Source: Rhodospirillaceae bacterium (lineage in GTDB: Bacteria; Pseudomonadota; Alphaproteobacteria; GCA-2731375). Taken from it: DNA of 64,000 bases. Where the stretch lies: contig JABIWH010000026.1 of the NCBI GenBank assembly GCA_018701215.1, positions 1 through 64,000 of the forward strand. The letters are read 5' to 3'. How positions within the stretch are numbered: position 1 is the stretch's first letter; every line of letters begins with the position of its first letter. This document shows, one piece after another, positions 19,250-28,122 of the stretch. Under the pieces are notes generated by a model, which was not told the origin of the DNA, searched no databases, and saw only the letters and a program-made list of their open reading frames with translations. The position numbers were made by a program, and so were the translations under genes.

Positions 19250-19852
19250 ATGATGAAGCTTTACGATGCCGCCCTGTCCGGGAACTGTCACAAGGTCCGC
19301 CTGCTGCTGTCCATGCTGAAGCTGGAACACGAGGTTGTGGCCATGAGCCTGCCGGACCTGGACCACAAGACGCCGGAGCATCTGGCCCGAAATCCCCTGG
19401 GTACCCTGCCCGTGCTGGAGGACGGTGATATCACGATCTATGATTCCCAGGCCATCCTGGTCTACTTGGCGCGCAAACATGGCGGCGAGGATTGGTTGCC
19501 CGGCGATGCCGCCGGCCAGGCCTTGGTACAGCAATGGCTGTCCTATGCGGTCAATGAAATCTGGAACGGACCTGCCCTGGCCCGCGCCTTCCTGCTATTT
19601 AACCGGGATGTAGACCTGGCCCGCTGTCAGGCCGCTGGACAGAGCGCCCTGGCACATCTGGATGCGCGCCTGTCGGCGCATGACTGGCTGGCCCTGGATC
19701 GCCCCACGATTGCCGATATCGCCTGCTATCCCTATTCCGCCCTGGCCGAGGCCGGCGAAATTTCACTGGCGCCGTACCAGGCGCTGAACGCCTGGTTTAA
19801 ACGTATCGAGGCCCTGCCCGGTTATGTGAGCATGCCGGGACTTGGCGGATAG
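19250..19852 (+). CDS. Glutathione S-transferase family protein
   Basis: 200 residues: thioredoxin-fold N-terminus (MMKLYDAALSGNCHKVRLLLSMLKLEHEVV), cis-Pro/glutathione motif GTLPVLEDGDITIYDSQAILVYLARK, and an all-helical C-terminal domain with RPTIADIACYPY (N-capping Asp motif). Active-site Ser-Gly-Asn replaces the Tyr/Cys of other classes. Convergent with the CBS-domain gene, 7 bp apart. Function beyond GST fold is not assignable. Confidence 0.88.
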   Translation: MMKLYDAALSGNCHKVRLLLSMLKLEHEVVAMSLPDLDHKTPEHLARNPLGTLPVLEDGDITIYDSQAILVYLARKHGGEDWLPGDAAGQALVQQWLSYAVNEIWNGPALARAFLLFNRDVDLARCQAAGQSALAHLDARLSAHDWLALDRPTIADIACYPYSALAEAGEISLAPYQALNAWFKRIEALPGYVSMPGLGG

Positions 19853-19859
19853 CCGTGCG

Positions 19860-20282
19860 TCAGGCCTCGACCGTCTTCGCCTCGTGCTCCACATAGGCCA
19901 GCACCATGTCGCGCAGGGTGACGATGCCGACCAATTTACGTTCATGGTCCGTAACCAGTCCGCGGGAGAGGCCGAAGTCGCCGAGCATGCGCACCGCATA
20001 GCGAATGTCCATGGCGATATCCAGGGTCAGTGCCGGTTTCGACATGATCTCGTAGATATCGACCCGGTCGGGCGAGAGGTTCTTGGCAATGACCTTGTTG
20101 GCGACATCCGAGACCACGACCAGGCCCAGTTCATCGCGTTCATCCCGGCGTAAGACGACCAGGGAACTAACGCCGTGTTCACGCATGACCCGCATGGCAT
20201 CACGCACCGGGGTCATGGGATCGATGGTGTGCACCTCGGTGCGCATGACCTCGCCGACTTTAATATGGGGGATCGACTTCAT
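19860..20282 (-). CDS. CBS-domain pair protein
   Basis: 140 residues made of two CBS motifs (about 8-65 and 75-135: VHTIDPMTPVRDAMRVMREHGVSSLVVLR and LTLDIAMDIRYAVRMLGDFGLSRGLVTDHERKLVGIVTLRDMV). CBS pairs bind adenosine nucleotides (AMP, ATP, SAM, c-di-AMP) and regulate transporters or enzymes. It overlaps the P-II-like gene by 4 bp and is last in the DUF1538 operon, so it probably senses energy or nucleotide state for the membrane pair. Confidence 0.9.
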   Translation of the reverse strand: MKSIPHIKVGEVMRTEVHTIDPMTPVRDAMRVMREHGVSSLVVLRRDERDELGLVVVSDVANKVIAKNLSPDRVDIYEIMSKPALTLDIAMDIRYAVRMLGDFGLSRGLVTDHERKLVGIVTLRDMVLAYVEHEAKTVEA

Positions 20283-20629
20283 ATCTGATCCTCGATTTCA
20301 CTTGATAGGGTTTTCATTTGCGTCTTCAGGCCCACGGCATCTTCGATTTCCACCTGGAAAGCAATGCCGGCGCCGTGTTCTTCGTTGAATTTTCCGACGA
20401 TGGCAATTTCCTCCAGGATGTCGCGGCTTAATTGTTCCGCGACCAGAAACAGGATCAGATCCCGCTGGCCGGACAGGTTCAGGCCCATGAAGGTTTTCTC
20501 GGGCACCAGACCTTCGCCACGGGCGGACGTGATCACGGTCGAGCCGGTGGCGCCCGCCTCCCGCGCCGCTTCAAGTATGGTGTCCGTATGGTTGTCGTCC
20601 ACCAAGGCCACGATCAGCTTGAACTTCAT
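20279..20629 (-). CDS. P-II-like signalling protein
   Basis: 116 residues with P-II ferredoxin-like fold: an N-terminal strand (MKFKLIVALVDDNHTDTILEAAREAGATGSTVITSARGEG), a shortened T-loop region with no uridylylated Tyr of GlnB type, and the C-terminal DILEEIAIVGKFNEEHGAGIAFQVEIEDAVGL. P-II relatives bind ATP/ADP and effectors and gate partner transporters. ATGA overlaps on both sides (with the DUF1538 gene and the CBS gene) tie it to them. It is not glnB or glnK; glnE lies elsewhere in the window. Confidence 0.85.
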   Translation of the reverse strand: MKFKLIVALVDDNHTDTILEAAREAGATGSTVITSARGEGLVPEKTFMGLNLSGQRDLILFLVAEQLSRDILEEIAIVGKFNEEHGAGIAFQVEIEDAVGLKTQMKTLSSEIEDQI

Positions 20630-21432
20630 TGGCTTTCTCCCTTCTTGTGGCGGCGTTTGCGTAACCAGTCGCCGAATTGTGCATACCCCATGACGGTGAT
20701 CATCGGAAATAGTGAGGCAAAGGCGATCAGGCCGAAACCGTCCAGCAGGGGGCTGCGGCCTGATATGGTGGTCGCCAGGCCAAGGCCCAGGGCCGTCACC
20801 AGGGGCACGGTAACGGTCGAGGTCGTCACGCCGCCCGAATCATAGGCCAGCGGGATGATCGCCCGATTGTTGGACTGGCTGGCCCGGATGGTCTGGATGA
20901 TCACGATAATATAGCCGGCGGCAATGTAATAGTGCAGCGGCGTGCCGGTGACGATGCGGAAGGTACCCAGGGATACCCCAAAGGCGACACCGATGGCGAC
21001 GGCGATGCGCAAGCCCCAGATGCCGGCCACACCGCCCGAAACCTGATTGGCCTTGATGGCGACGGCGATCAGTGACGGCTCGGCTATGGTGGCGGCGAAA
21101 CCGACGGCGGCGGCAAACAGATAAACCCAGTAATAGTCATGCCAGCGCACGTTTTCGACCATGCTGTTAGCCTCGGCGCCATGAATGAAGACCGGGTCCG
21201 TCAACTGCTTGGCCATCAGCTCGCCCATCGGGAACAGGGCCTGCTCCAACCCGACCAGGAAAAAAGTCAGGCCAAGGACCACGTAGACAAAGCCGATGAT
21301 GATATTGCGCAGATGCGGCAGGGGCCGGCGGATCACCAGGAATTGAAAGCCGAACAATACCATGGCGATGGGCAGCACGTCGCGGCCGGAGGCCAGGAGG
21401 GTCCAAAACAGTTGCGCCAGGATTTCCATCAC
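20626..21432 (-). CDS. DUF1538 membrane protein (second of pair)
   Basis: 268 residues, about seven membrane segments. Family core is in the C-terminal half: AYDSGGVTTSTVTVPLVTALGLGLATTISGRSP and GFGLIAFASLFPMITVMGYAQFG, nearly identical to the companion gene 14 bp upstream. The N-terminal half has LFGFQFLVIRRPLPHLRNIIIGFVYVVLGLTFFLVGLEQALFPMGELMAKQL. DUF1538 proteins have been reported to act as a two-subunit cation/proton antiporter (UmpAB, Halomonas; from memory), which fits a heteromeric pair. Overlaps the P-II-like gene by 4 bp. Confidence 0.85.
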   Translation of the reverse strand: MMEILAQLFWTLLASGRDVLPIAMVLFGFQFLVIRRPLPHLRNIIIGFVYVVLGLTFFLVGLEQALFPMGELMAKQLTDPVFIHGAEANSMVENVRWHDYYWVYLFAAAVGFAATIAEPSLIAVAIKANQVSGGVAGIWGLRIAVAIGVAFGVSLGTFRIVTGTPLHYYIAAGYIIVIIQTIRASQSNNRAIIPLAYDSGGVTTSTVTVPLVTALGLGLATTISGRSPLLDGFGLIAFASLFPMITVMGYAQFGDWLRKRRHKKGESQ

Positions 21433-21445
21433 CGCCCGCCGTCCC

Positions 21446-22207
21446 TCAACTCAGACCCGACCACAGCATGCCGAACAGCATGACGAAGATCATCGGTGAC
21501 AGGGAGGCAAAGGCGATCAGGCCAAAGCCGTCGATCATCGGATTGCGGCCTCGAATGGTGGTGGCCAGGCCGACGCCCAGGGCGGTGACCAGGGGCACGG
21601 TGATGGTCGAGGTGGTAACGCCGCCTGAATCATAGGCGATGCCGACGATATTCGCCGGCGCGAAAAAGGTTAGTACGACGACCGCCAGATAACCGCCAAT
21701 GATCAAATATTGGATCGGCCAGCCCTTGAGGATTCGAAAGACCCCCAGCACCAGCGCCGCGCCGACGGAAAAGGCCACGGTGCCCCGCAAATAGAACGCA
21801 TAGTTGGCCTGGGCCGCGGGCGATGCTTCAACCACGCCGGCGGCGGCGGCGACTTTCGCCGCCTCGGCCACCACCGCGATCAACGCCGGTTCGGCCGCCG
21901 TCGTCCCAAAACCCAGGGCGAAGGCAAAGGCCAGCAGCCAGAACAGGCTGCCCTTGTGGGCCAAGGCGTCGGCCATGGCCTCGCCAATGGGAAACAGGGC
22001 CAGCTCCAAGCCCTGAATAAAAAGCGTCAGGCCGATCAGAACAAAGACCAGGCCAAGCAGAATGCCGGCCAAATTTGGAATGGGTTGCTGCAATACGACA
22101 AGTTGAAAAAACGCGACGACAATTACGATTGGCGCCAGATCACGGACCGAGCCGGTCACCAGCCCGAGGAAGCGGAGTAGCTCTTTTTGTGTTTTGGAGC
22201 GCGTCAC
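21446..22207 (-). CDS. DUF1538 membrane protein (first of pair)
   Basis: 253 residues, strongly hydrophobic, with the same architecture as its neighbour: VLQQPIPNLAGILLGLVFVLIGLTLFIQGLELALFPIGEAMADAL, then FGTTAAEPALIAVVAEAA and the signature AYDSGGVTTSTITVPLVTALGVGLATTIRGRNPMIDGFGLIAFASLSPM. First gene of a four-gene unit (DUF1538, DUF1538, P-II-like, CBS) transcribed leftward from the 168-bp gap at 22208-22375. The pair presumably forms a heteromeric ion transporter. Confidence 0.85.
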   Translation of the reverse strand: MTRSKTQKELLRFLGLVTGSVRDLAPIVIVVAFFQLVVLQQPIPNLAGILLGLVFVLIGLTLFIQGLELALFPIGEAMADALAHKGSLFWLLAFAFALGFGTTAAEPALIAVVAEAAKVAAAAGVVEASPAAQANYAFYLRGTVAFSVGAALVLGVFRILKGWPIQYLIIGGYLAVVVLTFFAPANIVGIAYDSGGVTTSTITVPLVTALGVGLATTIRGRNPMIDGFGLIAFASLSPMIFVMLFGMLWSGLS

Positions 22208-22375
22208 TCCGCCGCCTTTCTAAATCTATTCCGTGGCGATGTTTTCGCAACGGTCATAGATTTACAGCCAAATATAAAATTACACTTAAAGATGCATGTG
22301 GCAAAGGCCTATGGCATTGTTCCGGCTGCGGCGGGTTGGTAGTGTCGCCGTTGACGAATTTGAAAGGACGCGGGC

Positions 22376-23812
22376 GTGAAGACATCATTTGAAGAAGTCA
22401 TGGATATCCGGGGTCAAGGCATGCCCAAGGACGGTACTGGCGCGGGCGAAGTTTCGCTGACGGGTACGGACCCGGTGTTTTCCACCCGCTTCAAGATTTC
22501 CGAAACCTGCGCCTCGGTACTGGCCGGCGTCGGTGTCGCGGTGTCGGATATCTGGGAATTGAAAACCGGGCGGCGGCAGAATGTGGAGATCGATGCCCGC
22601 CGCGCGGCGGCGACCCTGCGTAGTTCCATCTATATGGAAAAACCCGACGCCAATGGCGACTACCACCGGGTCGTCAACGAGATGCACGAAAAGATGATCG
22701 GCATCACCCAGCCCTGGCCGACCAAGGATGGGCGTTGGGTATTGCCGCATTTCGGCCTGCCGCATCTGCAAAAGCGAAATCTGGAATTGCTTGGCTGCGA
22801 GCCCAATCCGGCTTCGGTGGCGGCGGCGGTGGCGAAATGGGATGCGTTGGATCTGGAAGCGGCGATTGACGAGGCGCGGACCTGCGGCGGCATGGTGCGT
22901 AGCAACGAAGAGTGGCTGGCGACGCCCCATGGCCAGGCCCTGGCGGCGAAACCGATTGTGGAGATTTTCAAGATCGGCGACAGCGACCCCGAACCCTTCC
23001 CTGAAGGCGACCGCCCCCTGAGCGGTATTCGCGCCCTCGACCTGACACGCATTCTGGCCGGGCCCATCGCGGCCCGGACCCTGGCCGAGAACGGCGCCGA
23101 TGTCCTGATGGTGACGGCGGAGCATCTGCCCCAGATCAAGGAACATGTCATGGATACCAACCATGGCAAACGCAGTTGCTACCTGAACCTCAAAGACGCC
23201 GATGACGCCGCGCGGTTGAAGGCGCTGGTTAAGGATACGGATGTCTTCTCGCAAGGTTACCGCCCCGGCATGTTGCAGGGCCTTGGTTTCAGCCCGGAAG
23301 ATCTGGCGGAAACCCGCCCCGGCATCGTCTATCTGTCGATCAGCTGTTATGGCGCCGACGGCCCGTTCAGCCACCGTGCCGGTTGGGAGCAGGTGGCCCA
23401 GACCATGACCGGCATCTGCCATGAAGGCAGTGAAAACGGCCCCGCTCTGTTGCCGGCGGCGGCCTGCGATTACACCACCGGCTATCTCGGCGCCTATGGC
23501 GTGTTGCTGGCCCTGGCGCGCCGCGCGCGGGAAGGCGGCAGCTATCACGTCCGGGTTTCACTCTGCCAATCCGGCATGTTCATCTATCGCCAGGGCCAGA
23601 CCGGCGCCGTGCAACCGGACATGGATCTGTCAGCCGATGAACTGGCGACGATGCACATCGACTCGCAAACCGCCGATGGCCCCCTGCGCCACTTGGGCCC
23701 GGTGCTGAATTTGTCCGAGACCGCCCCCCATTGGACCCGGCCCACGCCGGTACTGGGCGGCGACCGGCCCGAATGGCTGGACACAAGCGCGGCGGCGGAC
23801 GCGGCGGAGTAG
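22376..23812 (+). CDS. Tandem CaiB/BaiF-type CoA-transferase-like protein
   Basis: 478 residues, GTG start after GAAAGGA. The middle/C-terminal part reads as a CaiB/BaiF domain (LSGIRALDLTRILAGPIAARTLAENGADVLMV, MDTNHGKRSCYLNLK, VFSQGYRPGMLQGLGFSPEDL, CDYTTGYLGAYGVLLAL), preceded by a partial second copy (FKISETCASVLAGVGVAV, LKTGRRQNVEIDARRA). Family III transferases use an Asp at the end of TGRGQ-x6-D; in the two copies this is Arg76 and Gln398. So the usual aspartyl-CoA intermediate cannot form. Could be a catalytically repurposed or regulatory member. Confidence 0.85.
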   Translation: MKTSFEEVMDIRGQGMPKDGTGAGEVSLTGTDPVFSTRFKISETCASVLAGVGVAVSDIWELKTGRRQNVEIDARRAAATLRSSIYMEKPDANGDYHRVVNEMHEKMIGITQPWPTKDGRWVLPHFGLPHLQKRNLELLGCEPNPASVAAAVAKWDALDLEAAIDEARTCGGMVRSNEEWLATPHGQALAAKPIVEIFKIGDSDPEPFPEGDRPLSGIRALDLTRILAGPIAARTLAENGADVLMVTAEHLPQIKEHVMDTNHGKRSCYLNLKDADDAARLKALVKDTDVFSQGYRPGMLQGLGFSPEDLAETRPGIVYLSISCYGADGPFSHRAGWEQVAQTMTGICHEGSENGPALLPAAACDYTTGYLGAYGVLLALARRAREGGSYHVRVSLCQSGMFIYRQGQTGAVQPDMDLSADELATMHIDSQTADGPLRHLGPVLNLSETAPHWTRPTPVLGGDRPEWLDTSAAADAAE

Positions 23813-24517
23813 CTACTTCTCCGCTTCCGCCAAGAGCAGCCGGGTCATCTCCTCGCCGTGGCTCAACATGGGGTAATGGCCCGCGTCCAGTTCGATCCAA
23901 TCGGCGTCCAACTTATCGGCGGTACGCCGCTGGTGCGCCTCGGACGGATTAATGCTGCCGGTGCAATAGATCACCGTGGCCGGCCAAGATTGGGCCCAGA
24001 ATTTATCCAGATCAGCGGCGCTGCCGGCCTTTGGATGCAACGTGGCGCGGTCCAGGGCCCATTCCTTTAGGTCCGGTTCCAGATCGGCGAACAGGCGGTC
24101 GGCCATGCCCTGGCGATTGGGCCCGGCGGCGAATTCGGTCTCGTCGTTGGGCGGCTGGTTCGGCGCCACGATGACGATGTCCTTGACGGTCTCGCCCGGC
24201 TGCGGTGCCAGGGCATCGATATAGACCAGGCGCTTGATTTTCTCCGGCACCATTTCGGCCACCTTGGACATGACAATACCGCCCGACGAGGTGGTCGCCA
24301 GAATGACCTCGTCCAGATCCTCGTAGAACAGCAGATCGGCGATTTCCCGCGCCATGGTGGTCGCGGTAATGCCGCCGTGCAAGCCATGGCGCCGCTCGGC
24401 ACAGCCATCCATGGTCGGCGCATGCACGGTGTGGCCAGCCTCGCGCAACAGTTTCACCGTCGGTTGCCAAACCCAGCTGCCCTGGAACGAGCCATGAATA
24501 AGTACAAGATTCGCCAT
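23813..24517 (-). CDS. Alpha/beta hydrolase
   Basis: 234 residues of alpha/beta-hydrolase fold: oxyanion motif LVLIHGSFQGSWVW, nucleophile elbow ATTSSGGIVMS (Ser at the centre, with Thr rather than Gly at -2), acidic TGSINPSEAHQ and catalytic His in DAGHYPML. It resembles the methylesterase/hydroxynitrile-lyase group. The ATG at 24517 follows GAGGGAA; the frame extends 39 residues further without family similarity. Convergent with the CaiB-like gene (stop codons abut), divergent from the amidohydrolase. Confidence 0.88.
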   Translation of the reverse strand: MANLVLIHGSFQGSWVWQPTVKLLREAGHTVHAPTMDGCAERRHGLHGGITATTMAREIADLLFYEDLDEVILATTSSGGIVMSKVAEMVPEKIKRLVYIDALAPQPGETVKDIVIVAPNQPPNDETEFAAGPNRQGMADRLFADLEPDLKEWALDRATLHPKAGSAADLDKFWAQSWPATVIYCTGSINPSEAHQRRTADKLDADWIELDAGHYPMLSHGEEMTRLLLAEAEK

Positions 24518-24639
24518 TCTTCCCTCGCCTGCGTGATTCTTAATATTACCGTTTTGCTGCCGCAAAGACTGGCACACATGGGCTAGTGAAGTAAAATGGC
24601 GACCCCGATCCCGGCAAAAGAAGCGAGAGGGCATAAGCC

Positions 24640-26058
24640 GTGACTATTGAAATCCGCAACGGCATCGTGATCGCCTGGAACGGCGAACGGCATGAGGTGA
24701 TCAATCCCGGCGTGGTGGTCTTTGAGGGCAATGAAATTATCTTCGTTGGCACCGCCTATGATGGCGTGTCGGACGAGGTGATCGACGCAACCGGCCGGAT
24801 CGTGATGCCGGGGCTGATTAACAGCCACCTGCATGTCACCGACACGCCCTTCACGCAAGGCTACCTTGAAGACATAGGCGACAAGGGACCCGCCGGCGGC
24901 AGCACCAATCTGGTTTCCCTCTACAAAGTTCTGCCCGAGGTACGTCACGCCACCGACCCCGACGCCCAGATCGCCGCGGCGCAGTGTGCTTTTGCTGAGC
25001 TCGTCCGTACCGGATCGACCACTGTCGTCGAACTCGGCTATGACTACGAAATCGGCGGCGACGGTGACATTGCCCTCACCGAGCGGGTCGCGGAAGTGGC
25101 CGGACGCATGGGCCTGCGTTGTTATTCGGGGCCGCGTTACCGAACCCGGCATTACGGGCAGAACCCGGACGGGACGGTGTTTTACGAAGACTATCCCGAT
25201 CAGGGGCGCGGCCGTTTCGAAGCCTGCGTCGAATTCTGCGAACAATGGAACGGCCGCTTTGACGACCGGCTGCGGACCATGCTTGCGCCGGGCCAAGTCG
25301 ATACCTGCGATGCTGAATTGCTCAAGGATACGCGGCGCACCGCCGATGCGCTCCATTTACCGATACAACTCCATGCGGGACAGTCCTTAAACGAATTTCG
25401 CCGCATCCGCGCGACCGAGAACCGGACGACCGTCGAGTATCTGGAGGAATGCGGTCTGCTGGGCCCTGACTTCATCATTGGTCACGGGCAAATCATCTCC
25501 GATGACGGCGATGCCAACAGCATGGCGGCACACGAGGTTACCGCCTTACGGGATTCGCGAACCACCATTTGTCACCTGCCCTGGGTCAAGGCGCGGCGGG
25601 GCAATGTTATTAATTCGATTCAGAAATACAGGGACCTGGGCATCCGCCAGTGCCTCGGCACGGATACCTTTCCGTTCGACCTGTTCAACGATATGCGCAT
25701 GGCCGCCGTCGTCTGCAAAATTGTCGAGCAAGCCGCCGACGCGGCCCCTTCCGAGGATGTATTCGCCATGGCGACAACAGGGGGCGCCGACGCGCTAGGC
25801 CGCCCTGATCTTGGGCGACTGGCCCCCGGCTGCCGCGCCGATATCGTCCTGGTCCGCGTCGATACGCCCAAGGCGGCCCCGGTCTATGACCCCTTCAAGT
25901 TTTTGGTCCTCGCCGCCACGGGCGAAGACATTGACCGGGTTATCGTTGATGGCAGGACAATTGTCCAAAACGGCGAGGTCCAAACCCTCGACGTGGCCGA
26001 TGCCGTGCGCCGTCTAAATGATGCCAGCAAACGCGTTTGGGCTCAATTGGACCTATGA
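24640..26058 (+). CDS. Amidohydrolase-family metal-dependent hydrolase
   Basis: 472 residues, GTG start. Domain: N-terminal beta-sandwich (IRNGIVIAWNGERHEVINPGVVVFEGNEIIFVG), HxH metal motif in GLINSHLHVTDTPF, then TIM barrel with QLHAGQSLNEF, GHGQIISDDGDANSMAAHE and LGTDTFPFDLFNDMRMA, and a C-terminal sandwich return (GCRADIVLVRVDTPK). This is the cytosine-deaminase/chlorohydrolase (AtzA/TrzN, SsnA) group, which deaminates or dechlorinates N-heterocycles. The stop overlaps the convergent DUF3501 gene by 6 bp. Substrate not predictable. Confidence 0.9.
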   Translation: MTIEIRNGIVIAWNGERHEVINPGVVVFEGNEIIFVGTAYDGVSDEVIDATGRIVMPGLINSHLHVTDTPFTQGYLEDIGDKGPAGGSTNLVSLYKVLPEVRHATDPDAQIAAAQCAFAELVRTGSTTVVELGYDYEIGGDGDIALTERVAEVAGRMGLRCYSGPRYRTRHYGQNPDGTVFYEDYPDQGRGRFEACVEFCEQWNGRFDDRLRTMLAPGQVDTCDAELLKDTRRTADALHLPIQLHAGQSLNEFRRIRATENRTTVEYLEECGLLGPDFIIGHGQIISDDGDANSMAAHEVTALRDSRTTICHLPWVKARRGNVINSIQKYRDLGIRQCLGTDTFPFDLFNDMRMAAVVCKIVEQAADAAPSEDVFAMATTGGADALGRPDLGRLAPGCRADIVLVRVDTPKAAPVYDPFKFLVLAATGEDIDRVIVDGRTIVQNGEVQTLDVADAVRRLNDASKRVWAQLDL

Positions 26059-26652
26059 GTCAAAATCCCCGGCCAAGGCCTCGCGGGTGGCTTCGGGCAG
26101 GACGGCCATGTGGCCGTAGGCGGGGTGTTCGATGGCGGCAATGATCCGCGCGTTGGGCTGGCGGAAGGCGGCGATTTGCGCCGGCTGAAATGGAAAATGC
26201 AGGAAATGCACGGACGAGGTCTTACCGTCGAACCGGGTGCGTTCGATGCCGTCCTCGACCTCCGCCACCGCCCTGACTTTCTGGCCGGCAACTTCCAGGC
26301 TGACCATGTCTTCGATGCCGCCCAGGGTGGTGAGGATGGCGTCGCGGCGGGTTTCGTCGGCGATCTCGAACATCAAGGTGGCGACTAGTTCCCGGCCCTG
26401 GGGAATGAGGGGGTTGTAGGCGGCCAGTTCGTCCGCCAGCTGTTCATCGCCGCCTTTTTCAATCCACAGCATCTCCTGAATTTGCGACAGCATGGTGGTG
26501 TAGTTCTCGAAATAAAGGGCCGCGAAAGGGCCGACTTCAAGGCGCCGGGGTCGCTTATAGGCGATGACGACGCGGCGGCGTTCGGCGCGTTCGGGGCCGT
26601 AGACCTCCAACGGAATGATGTCGTCCCGGCTGATGCTGTGCTTGGCGCTCAT
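26053..26652 (-). CDS. DUF3501 family protein
   Basis: 199 residues of a family with no assigned function (RRRVVIAYKRPRRLEVGPFAALYFENYTTMLSQIQEMLWIEKGGDEQLADELAAYNPLIPQGRELVATLMFEI is its core). It is soluble, with no metal motif evident. The gene is typically found downstream of a CCG-type Fe-S protein and rubrerythrin, as here. ATG at 26652 preferred to a TTG at 26661; it begins within 10 bp of the Fe-S gene's stop, so it is coupled. Likely role: accessory to the redox pair. Confidence 0.85.
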   Translation of the reverse strand: MSAKHSISRDDIIPLEVYGPERAERRRVVIAYKRPRRLEVGPFAALYFENYTTMLSQIQEMLWIEKGGDEQLADELAAYNPLIPQGRELVATLMFEIADETRRDAILTTLGGIEDMVSLEVAGQKVRAVAEVEDGIERTRFDGKTSSVHFLHFPFQPAQIAAFRQPNARIIAAIEHPAYGHMAVLPEATREALAGDFDS

Positions 26653-26657
26653 GAGGC

Positions 26658-28013
26658 TCAACTTTCGTCCGCCGCCAGGCCATAGGCCTGGGCCAGCAGA
26701 ATAATGGGGTGAGGCACGGTGCGCGGCACTTCATCCGCGAGCTGCTCCATGCCCTGGCGCAGGTGGGTCGCGGCCAGGGGGCATTCGGAGACCACCCAGT
26801 CCGCCTCGGCATCGGCCGCCTTCAGGGCCTGCCGCGCGGCCGGTTTGCCGACTTTCAGGGCAACATCAAAGTTATCCTGCATGATGCCCCAGGCGCCGCC
26901 GTGGCCGGAGCAGCGCTCCACCACGCTGACCTCCGTCTCCGGGATCAGGCGCAGCATCTCGGCGCCTTTTTGGCCCATGTTCTGGGCCCGGGCATGACAG
27001 GCCATGTGCAGGGTGACGTTGCCGCCCAATGGCGCCAGGCCATCGGCCAGGCCGGCCTCCTTGGCCAGGGCCACCATGTATTCGGTGATGTCATGGGTGT
27101 TCGCGGCCAGGCGCCGTACCGCCTCGTCATCGGGTAGCAGCAAGGGCCATTCGGTTTTCAGCATCAGGGCACAGGACGGCACCAGGGCGATGATGGCGTT
27201 GCCCTGGTCGATCCAGGTGGCCATTTCAGCGGCGACCTTGCGGGCGTTTGCCGCCACCGCTTCCAGATCGCCCTGTTCCCACAGGGGCATGCCGCAGCAC
27301 GATGGATAGACCACTTCCGTGGCGACGCCGTTGTGGGCCAGCACGGAACGCGCGGCCAGGCCCATGGCGGGTTCGTTGTAATTGGCGAAACAGGTGGCGT
27401 AAATCACCGCCTTGCGGCCATGGCCTGGTGCGGCGGTGTTCAAGGCAGGGACTTCGCCGGCCCGGTCCGCGAAGGTCTTGCCGTGGTATTTCGGCAGGGC
27501 CGCTTGTGGATGAATGCCGGCCAGATCGCCCAGCATATTGCGCATGCCGTGGTTGCCTTCCGCCGTGGCCCAGTTGGCCAGGCCCGAAACCTTGGCGGCC
27601 CATTTGCCGTTGCGGTCGGTCTGGGCCAGCTGTTTGCGCTGAAAACCAACTTGGCCCTTGGCATGCTCCGCGGCGCGATAGCGCAGCATCAAATGGGGGA
27701 AATCCAGATCAAATTCGTGCGGCGGCACATAGGGGCATTTGGTCATGTAGCACATGTCGCAAAATGTACAGGCGTCCACCACCGGCTTGAAATCGCTGGA
27801 ATGCACCGTGTCCAGTTCGCCGGACGGGCTGTCGTCGATCAGATCGAACAGGCGGGGGAAGGAATCGCACAGATTGAAACAGCGCCGGCAGCCGTGGCAA
27901 ATATCAAAGACCCGACGCAATTCCGCATCGATCTTGCCGTCATCGAGGAAATCCGGCTCTGTCCAGGGAATGGGGTGGCGGGTCGGTGCCTCCAGGCTGC
28001 CTTCCTTACTCAT
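26658..28013 (-). CDS. Fe-S oxidoreductase with two 4Fe-4S and two CCG domains (GlpC/HdrB-like)
   Basis: 451 residues. N-terminal ferredoxin region: Cys39-42-45-49 (CHGCRRCFNLC) and Cys82-85-88-93 (CTFCDMCYMTKC), two cluster sites. C-terminal CCG (heterodisulfide-reductase subunit B-like) domains: YPSCCGMPLWEQGD and ERCSGHGGAWGI, probably carrying a non-cubane cluster. It would pass electrons from a respiratory or soluble donor to a partner, plausibly the rubrerythrin whose gene lies just upstream. Cytoplasmic or membrane-associated; no membrane segment seen. Confidence 0.92.
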   Translation of the reverse strand: MSKEGSLEAPTRHPIPWTEPDFLDDGKIDAELRRVFDICHGCRRCFNLCDSFPRLFDLIDDSPSGELDTVHSSDFKPVVDACTFCDMCYMTKCPYVPPHEFDLDFPHLMLRYRAAEHAKGQVGFQRKQLAQTDRNGKWAAKVSGLANWATAEGNHGMRNMLGDLAGIHPQAALPKYHGKTFADRAGEVPALNTAAPGHGRKAVIYATCFANYNEPAMGLAARSVLAHNGVATEVVYPSCCGMPLWEQGDLEAVAANARKVAAEMATWIDQGNAIIALVPSCALMLKTEWPLLLPDDEAVRRLAANTHDITEYMVALAKEAGLADGLAPLGGNVTLHMACHARAQNMGQKGAEMLRLIPETEVSVVERCSGHGGAWGIMQDNFDVALKVGKPAARQALKAADAEADWVVSECPLAATHLRQGMEQLADEVPRTVPHPIILLAQAYGLAADES

Positions 28014-28069
28014 AACCAGTACCTCATTGATTGCTTAGTTTGGAATAATTCTAATATTTTTCTTGGGCC

Positions 28070-28100
28070 GAAAAGAAGGGGGAGCCTGTGCGGCACCCCC
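28070..28100 (-). terminator. Rho-independent terminator after rubrerythrin
   Basis: Arms GGGGGAGCC and GGCACCCCC with a 5-base loop; read on the minus strand the hairpin is followed by TTCTTTT. It lies between the rubrerythrin stop (28123) and the Fe-S gene (28013), so it would attenuate rather than abolish read-through. Confidence 0.55.
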
Positions 28101-28122
28101 TCCCTCGTAACATTTTAAAGCT

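Noticed and set aside
22208..22375. Sigma-54-like sequence in the DUF1538/CoA-transferase gap
   Set aside because: TGGCA and TTG elements do not keep the required spacing.
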